A DNA stretch of 64,000 nucleotides from Planctomycetes bacterium MalM25 (GTDB lineage Bacteria > Planctomycetota > Planctomycetia > Pirellulales > Lacipirellulaceae), in assembly GCA_007745835.1 (NCBI GenBank), contig CP036424.1, positions 3,273,968 to 3,337,967 of the forward strand, read 5' to 3'. A program made the translations under genes and the position numbers. Of this stretch, positions 59,932 through 64,000 are shown piece by piece (positions within the stretch are counted from its first letter, which is position 1; the number at the start of each line of letters is the position of its first letter). Under the pieces are notes generated by a model. The model saw only the letters and a list, made by a program, of their open reading frames with translations, made no database searches and had not been told where the DNA came from.

Positions 59932-60630
59932 TTAAGCGGCCGAGGCGGTGACTTGGGCTTGAGTCGGGTCGGAATCGGTGAGCGTGGGGAGCCATCCCGC
60001 GAGGGTCGGCGTCGCCGACAGGAACTGCTGGCACGAGTTGGCGATCGCCGCGTGGGTGCGTTGTGCGGCGCGTTCGTCTTCGCTGTGATTGATGACCAGG
60101 CCGACGCGTGGCGCCACCGCGCCGAGTCGTTTGAGTGTCAGGTAGCCGTTGGCTAGCGAGAGGGGGTCGGTGGTGGTCACCAGCAGCGGACGGGCGGCGC
60201 GCGAGGCGAGCTCGCGGGCCCAGAGCGTGTCGCCCACGCCCGCGTCGACCACGATCCAACCACCCGTGTCATCGGTCCACAACCGCGCGGCGCGGAGCAG
60301 ACGCTTGGTTTGCTCGGCGACCGAGGGCCCCTGCCCCGCCGCCGGCTCGACCCCGAGCTTCACCGCGGTGGTGAGCGCCAAGCCGGCGGTCTCCTTCTCG
60401 CCGACAAGGAGCCTGAGGTCGTCGCGTCCCGCGTGGGCGTCGACCACCAGCACGCCGACCCCAGCGCCTTTGACCGTTCCCGCCAAATCACGCGCCAGCG
60501 AGAGCGCAACCGCGGACGTCCCGACGCCCCCCTTCGCCCCAAACACCACGGCAACACGGTCTGCCGGCGGCGGGGCTTGCTGCCGATCGGCGTGGCGTTG
60601 GAGGTGATCCGCTTGCTGAGCACGACTCAT
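59932..60630 (-). CDS. flhG: FlhG-like MinD/ParA-family ATPase (altered Walker A)
   Basis: This MinD-type protein (232 residues) next to flhF is expected to control flagellar number and placement. The deviant Walker A reads AKGGVGTSAVAL. The signature lysine (K33) is kept, but the P-loop lysine position is T38, as in some CpaE/TadZ-like proteins, which may weaken ATP hydrolysis. Later landmarks are VLVVDAHAGRDDL (Walker A'-like), GGWIVVDAGVGDTLW (Walker B region) and VTTTDPLSLANGY. There is no obvious C-terminal amphipathic MinD helix. Its start overlaps the flhF stop (ATGA). Confidence 0.8.
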   Translation of the reverse strand: MSRAQQADHLQRHADRQQAPPPADRVAVVFGAKGGVGTSAVALSLARDLAGTVKGAGVGVLVVDAHAGRDDLRLLVGEKETAGLALTTAVKLGVEPAAGQGPSVAEQTKRLLRAARLWTDDTGGWIVVDAGVGDTLWARELASRAARPLLVTTTDPLSLANGYLTLKRLGAVAPRVGLVINHSEDERAAQRTHAAIANSCQQFLSATPTLAGWLPTLTDSDPTQAQVTASAA

Positions 60631-61766
60631 CGGGAGGCCCTCCCGAGGAGATGCTTGGCGAGCGATTCAACGCTCGCAACACGGATGTCTTCGGGCACAT
60701 TCTGGCCGTCGGTCAGGCAGCTGACGGGCAGCCGCGTCGAGGCGATCGTCTCCGCCACGTGCCCGAGGGTCGGGGACTCGTCGAGCTTTGTGAGCAACAG
60801 GGCACTGGGCGACACGGTGTCAAAGCGCTCGACCGTATCCGCTAACGACGAGGCGGTCGCCGTCACGCTGAGGACCAAATGCGTCTCGCTCGGTGCGGCC
60901 GCCTCGAGCAACGATCGCAGCTCGTCGATCTTCTGAGAGTCGCGCGGACTCCGCCCCGCGGTGTCGATCAGCACGAGGTCGAGGTCGGACAACGCGGCGA
61001 TCGCCTCGCGCATCTCGGTCGGGTTCGCGACAACCTTCATCGGCAGATCGATGATCTCGGCGTAGGTCTTGAGCTGATCGACCGCCGCCACGCGGTAGGT
61101 ATCGACCGTCACCAAGCCGACGCGGGCGCCGTCGTGCAGCCTGGCGTTAGCGGCGAGCTTTGCCAGCGTGGTCGTCTTGCCGACGCCGGTCGGCCCGACG
61201 AGCGCCACCACATGGCAGCCGGCCCGATCGGTGCGGATCGGCCCCGTGACCGAGAGCCTCGCTTGGAACTGAGCGACAACCGCTTGATCGATCCGCCCCG
61301 GCAGGGCGATGTCCTCGGTGGGGAGAGAATCTTCTGCCGCCCGGATGAGCTCCCGCGCCAAGGCGGGTGAGAGGTCAGCCTCGATCAAGCGTCCGTAGGC
61401 GGCGACCAAGGGATCGACACCCGACCGCTTTGGCTCCACCTCAGCGGATCGGTGTGGAAAACCTTCCAGCAGCTCGTCAAGCTCATCGAGCCGCTCAGCG
61501 ATACGGTTGACCCGTGTGGGTGGGGCGGGCGGGGGCGAGGTAGGCGACGCAGAAGTCATCACAGCGCCGCTGCCGGCCGCTTGCTCGGCGAGCGGGGCGC
61601 GGTCGGGCGTGGCGGCGACTTCGACCCCCCTGCCCCGCAGCACGCGGGCGATCGGCCCGGCGTTCACCTCGCGGGTGTGCAGCACGGCCGCCCCGTCGCC
61701 GAACTCGGCGCGCACCTTCGCCAGCGCTTCACGCAGGGTTCGGGCTCGGAACGTCTTGATGTGCAT
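60627..61766 (-). CDS. flhF: Flagellar biosynthesis SRP-type GTPase FlhF
   Basis: This 379-residue GTPase of the SRP/FtsY family helps set where flagella form. The N-terminal basic region begins MHIKTFRARTLREALAKVRAEFG, then a proline-rich linker. The NG domain has the P-loop LVGPTGVGKTTTLAKLAANA (191-198 core), VGLVTVDTYRVAAVDQLKTYA, DLVLIDTAGRSPRD and LLTKLDESPTLGHVAETI. Length and spacing are normal. It lies 19 bp after flhA and overlaps flhG, forming the conserved flhA-flhF-flhG order. Confidence 0.93.
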   Translation of the reverse strand: MHIKTFRARTLREALAKVRAEFGDGAAVLHTREVNAGPIARVLRGRGVEVAATPDRAPLAEQAAGSGAVMTSASPTSPPPAPPTRVNRIAERLDELDELLEGFPHRSAEVEPKRSGVDPLVAAYGRLIEADLSPALARELIRAAEDSLPTEDIALPGRIDQAVVAQFQARLSVTGPIRTDRAGCHVVALVGPTGVGKTTTLAKLAANARLHDGARVGLVTVDTYRVAAVDQLKTYAEIIDLPMKVVANPTEMREAIAALSDLDLVLIDTAGRSPRDSQKIDELRSLLEAAAPSETHLVLSVTATASSLADTVERFDTVSPSALLLTKLDESPTLGHVAETIASTRLPVSCLTDGQNVPEDIRVASVESLAKHLLGRASR

Positions 61767-61785
61767 GGCTGGATGGGGCGCGTCG

Positions 61786-63864
61786 TCAGGCGTCGTTCAC
61801 CACGCCGTGAGTGATGAGCGTTGTGTCGCGTGTCACTTCGTTGAAGCTCAGGACCACCAGTTGCGGCAGCGAGGTCTCGGTCATCTGCTTCACCGCGGCG
61901 CGGACCTGTGGGCTGACCAACAAGACGGGCGAATGGCCCTGCTGGACGAGCTTCTCGATCTCGCCACCGATCGCTTTGCTGATCGACTCGATCGTCGCCG
62001 GCGGGAGGCGGACGAACAGACCGCGTTCGGTGTGCTCGAAGCCGTTGCGGATGCGGTCCTCCAGCGACGGGTCGAGCGCGGCGACGTGGAGCTTGCTCTC
62101 CTTGTCGCGGTAGCGGGTGCAGAGCTGGCGGGCCAGGCGGTGACGCACGTACTCGACCAGCAGGACCGGGTCCTTCGACTTCGGCGCGTTGTCGCCGAGC
62201 GTCTCCAGGATGGTCGCCAACTGACGGACCGACACCTGCTCGCGGAGCAGCATCTGAAGGACGTTCTGCACTTCGGCAAGCGACATCACGTCCGGGATCA
62301 ACTCATTAACCACCGCCGGTGAAGTTTGTTTCAGCTCGTCGATCAGCGCCTTGGCGGCGTCGCGGGTGAGGATCTCGTCGGCGTGGCGGCGGCAGACCTC
62401 GGTGAGGTGCGTCGCGAGCACGGCGCCCGGTTCGACGACCGTGAAGCCGGCCATCTCCGCCTCGTCCTGGCGGCCCGCTTGGATCCAGAGGGCGTCGGTG
62501 CCGAAGGCGGGGTCCTTGGTCGGGATGCCTTCGACCTGGGCTGTGGTCACGCCCGAATCGATCGCCAGCAGCTGGCCGGGCTCGACCTGATCCTCGGCGA
62601 CCGGCATGTCGGCGATCTTGATCCGGTAAGCGTTCTGCTCCAGCCGCATGTTGTCGCGGATGCGGACCTTCGGCATCACCAAGCCGACCTCGCCGGCGAT
62701 GTTGTGACGCACCTTCTGCACGCGGTCGAGCAGGTCGCCGCCCCGGTTCGGGTCGGCCAGGCGGATCAGTCCGACGCCGAGCTCGATCTCCATCGGGTCA
62801 ACGGCCAGGAAGTCCTCGACCCGTTTCTCGGGCGCGGGCTCGTCGGGGATCTCTTCCTCGGCCACGGCGTCGGAGTTCTGTTTGTTGTGCATCACGCGGG
62901 CGAGGCCTATGCAGGCGCCACCCAGCACCAGCAGCGGAAGCCGCGGCAGGCTGGTGAAGATCAGCACACCGAGGAAGCCACCGGCGACGGCCAACGCCTG
63001 GGGGCGGCTGAAGATCTGGTCGATGAACTGCGCGGGCATGTTCGTCTTGCGCGTGCTGCGCGTGACGAGCAAACCGGCCGCGAGCGAGATCAGGAACGCC
63101 GGCACCTGGCTGACGAGGCCGTCGCCGATCGTGAGCCGCGTGAACAGCGCGCCGGCCTCGGTGAACTGCATGTTCTCTTGGCCGACGCCGATCACCAGTC
63201 CGCCGATGATGTTGATCACCGTGATGATGATACCGGCGACGGCGTCGCCGCGGACGAACTTGCTGGCGCCGTCCATGGCGCCGAAGAAGTCGGCCTGCTG
63301 GGTGATCTCCTCGCGGCGTGACTGCGCCTCGCGTTCGTCGATGATGCCAGCGTTCAGGTCGGCGTCGATCGCCATCTGCTTGCCGGGCATTCCGTCCAAC
63401 GCGAACCGCGCTGCGACTTCGGAGATGCGTGTGGCGCCCTTCGTGATCACCATGAACTGGATCACGATGATGATGACAAAGATGATCAGCCCGACCACGA
63501 TCCGATCGCCAGCGACGAACTCGCTGAACGCGGTGATGACGCCACCGGCGGCGTTCATCTTCTCGGAGCCGGCCTGGGTCAGGATGAGCCGCGTCGTCGC
63601 GACGTTGAGCACCAACCTCGCGAGCGTGGTCGCCAGCAGCAGCGACGGGAAGACGCTGAACTCGAGCGGCGTCCTCACGTAGATCGTCGTCAGCAGCACG
63701 ATCACCGAGACGGTGATGTTGGCCGCCAGCAGCACGTCCATCAGCGCGGCGGGCAGCGGGACCATCACCACCAGCACGCTGGCGATCATGGCCACCGGCA
63801 GGATCAGGTCGCCGAGGCGTCCCCACGATCCGGCGGTGTTCGCGTTGTCTGACGCTTGTGGCAT
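61786..63864 (-). CDS. flhA: Flagellar export gate protein FlhA
   Basis: This 692-residue export-gate component of the flagellar type III system has about eight membrane helices in residues 18-320 (VAMIASVLVVMVPLPAALMD, VFPSLLLATTLARLVLNVA). The conserved FHIPEP-type loop carries ARFALDGMPGKQMAIDADLNAGII. The soluble C-domain begins near 330 with VDPMEIELGVGLIRLADP and includes VDPLVLLVEY-like and ATLVVLSFNEV elements (VVLSFNEVTRD). Length is typical. GAGG seven bases upstream supports the ATG at 63864. It is the first flagellar gene visible; any upstream flhB would lie beyond the window. Confidence 0.95.
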   Translation of the reverse strand: MPQASDNANTAGSWGRLGDLILPVAMIASVLVVMVPLPAALMDVLLAANITVSVIVLLTTIYVRTPLEFSVFPSLLLATTLARLVLNVATTRLILTQAGSEKMNAAGGVITAFSEFVAGDRIVVGLIIFVIIIVIQFMVITKGATRISEVAARFALDGMPGKQMAIDADLNAGIIDEREAQSRREEITQQADFFGAMDGASKFVRGDAVAGIIITVINIIGGLVIGVGQENMQFTEAGALFTRLTIGDGLVSQVPAFLISLAAGLLVTRSTRKTNMPAQFIDQIFSRPQALAVAGGFLGVLIFTSLPRLPLLVLGGACIGLARVMHNKQNSDAVAEEEIPDEPAPEKRVEDFLAVDPMEIELGVGLIRLADPNRGGDLLDRVQKVRHNIAGEVGLVMPKVRIRDNMRLEQNAYRIKIADMPVAEDQVEPGQLLAIDSGVTTAQVEGIPTKDPAFGTDALWIQAGRQDEAEMAGFTVVEPGAVLATHLTEVCRRHADEILTRDAAKALIDELKQTSPAVVNELIPDVMSLAEVQNVLQMLLREQVSVRQLATILETLGDNAPKSKDPVLLVEYVRHRLARQLCTRYRDKESKLHVAALDPSLEDRIRNGFEHTERGLFVRLPPATIESISKAIGGEIEKLVQQGHSPVLLVSPQVRAAVKQMTETSLPQLVVLSFNEVTRDTTLITHGVVNDA

Positions 63865-64000
63865 GCGTTTCCTCGGCGCGGCGGCGCGATCCCTTCCCTG
63901 GGCTTCGCTCGCCGTGCGTCATCTCGCTCTGCGTTGGAGAGCGGGCGGGAAGTTAGGGAACCCCCGGGGGGGTGTCCAGAGCACGGGACGCCCTCGCGGC

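Overview
The window looks like a chromosomal segment of a planctomycete, most likely Pirellulales (Lacipirellulaceae-like). The evidence is high G+C by eye, PEP-CTERM tails (VPEPS/VPEPG), dockerin-like repeats of the GDYNxDGxVDAADYxxWRD type, N-terminal LEPR-XLL-like motifs (LEDRRLLA), two sulfatases, ECF sigma/VWA pairs and flagellar genes. The genus is inferred, not shown.

Layout. 1-3.4 kb: a secreted beta-helix/cadherin/dockerin protein (C-terminus cut by the window edge) and fabI. 3.4-4.4 kb: an orphan, lower-G+C nuclease with a zinc ribbon. 4.4-26.9 kb: a large exopolysaccharide locus. Its minus-strand arm encodes a membrane nucleotide-sugar dehydratase, a Wzy/ligase-TPR protein, a Wzc-type tyrosine autokinase and a Wza-type export lipoprotein. 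Its plus-strand arm begins with capE-capF-capG (UDP-N-acetyl-L-fucosamine synthesis) and continues with a WbuB-like glycosyltransferase, two sulfotransferases, a phosphoglycosyl transferase, a DegT aminotransferase, a Wzx flippase, a methyltransferase, a FemAB/GNAT enzyme, a second Wzy and a GT4. The distal part (about 16-27 kb) is visibly richer in A+T than its surroundings. 26.9-34.6 kb: a secreted S8 protease, dihydroorotase, a Crp/Fnr regulator, a small zinc-finger membrane protein, an SDR and a TPR protein.

35.0-40.6 kb: miaE followed by a metallophosphoesterase resembling PlcP, then btaA, btaB, an MJ1255-like glycosyltransferase and a small membrane protein. I read the last five as a phosphorus-sparing lipid-remodelling cassette: phospholipid to diacylglycerol, then to betaine lipid (DGTS) and probably glycolipid. 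Two related inverted-repeat elements bracket the miaE-plcP part. 40.6-48.2 kb: a GNAT enzyme, an HhH DNA glycosylase, accD, a PAS-LuxR regulator, a voltage-gated K+ channel with a zinc ribbon, a PEP-CTERM protein with two aspartic-protease DTG motifs, and tRNA-Lys(CTT). 48.5-57.7 kb: two sulfatases, an ECF sigma/VWA operon, an animal-type heme peroxidase and a spondin-domain PEP-CTERM protein. 57.8-63.9 kb, minus strand: a DUF374 acyltransferase, then the flagellar group flhA-flhF-flhG-(small membrane protein)-fliA, ending at a clear intrinsic terminator.

Main themes are the making and export of an amino-deoxysugar polymer that is probably sulfated, secreted surface proteins with planctomycete-specific sorting tags, and membrane lipid replacement. 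All calls come from reading the sequence. No database search was run, and base-composition statements are by eye.
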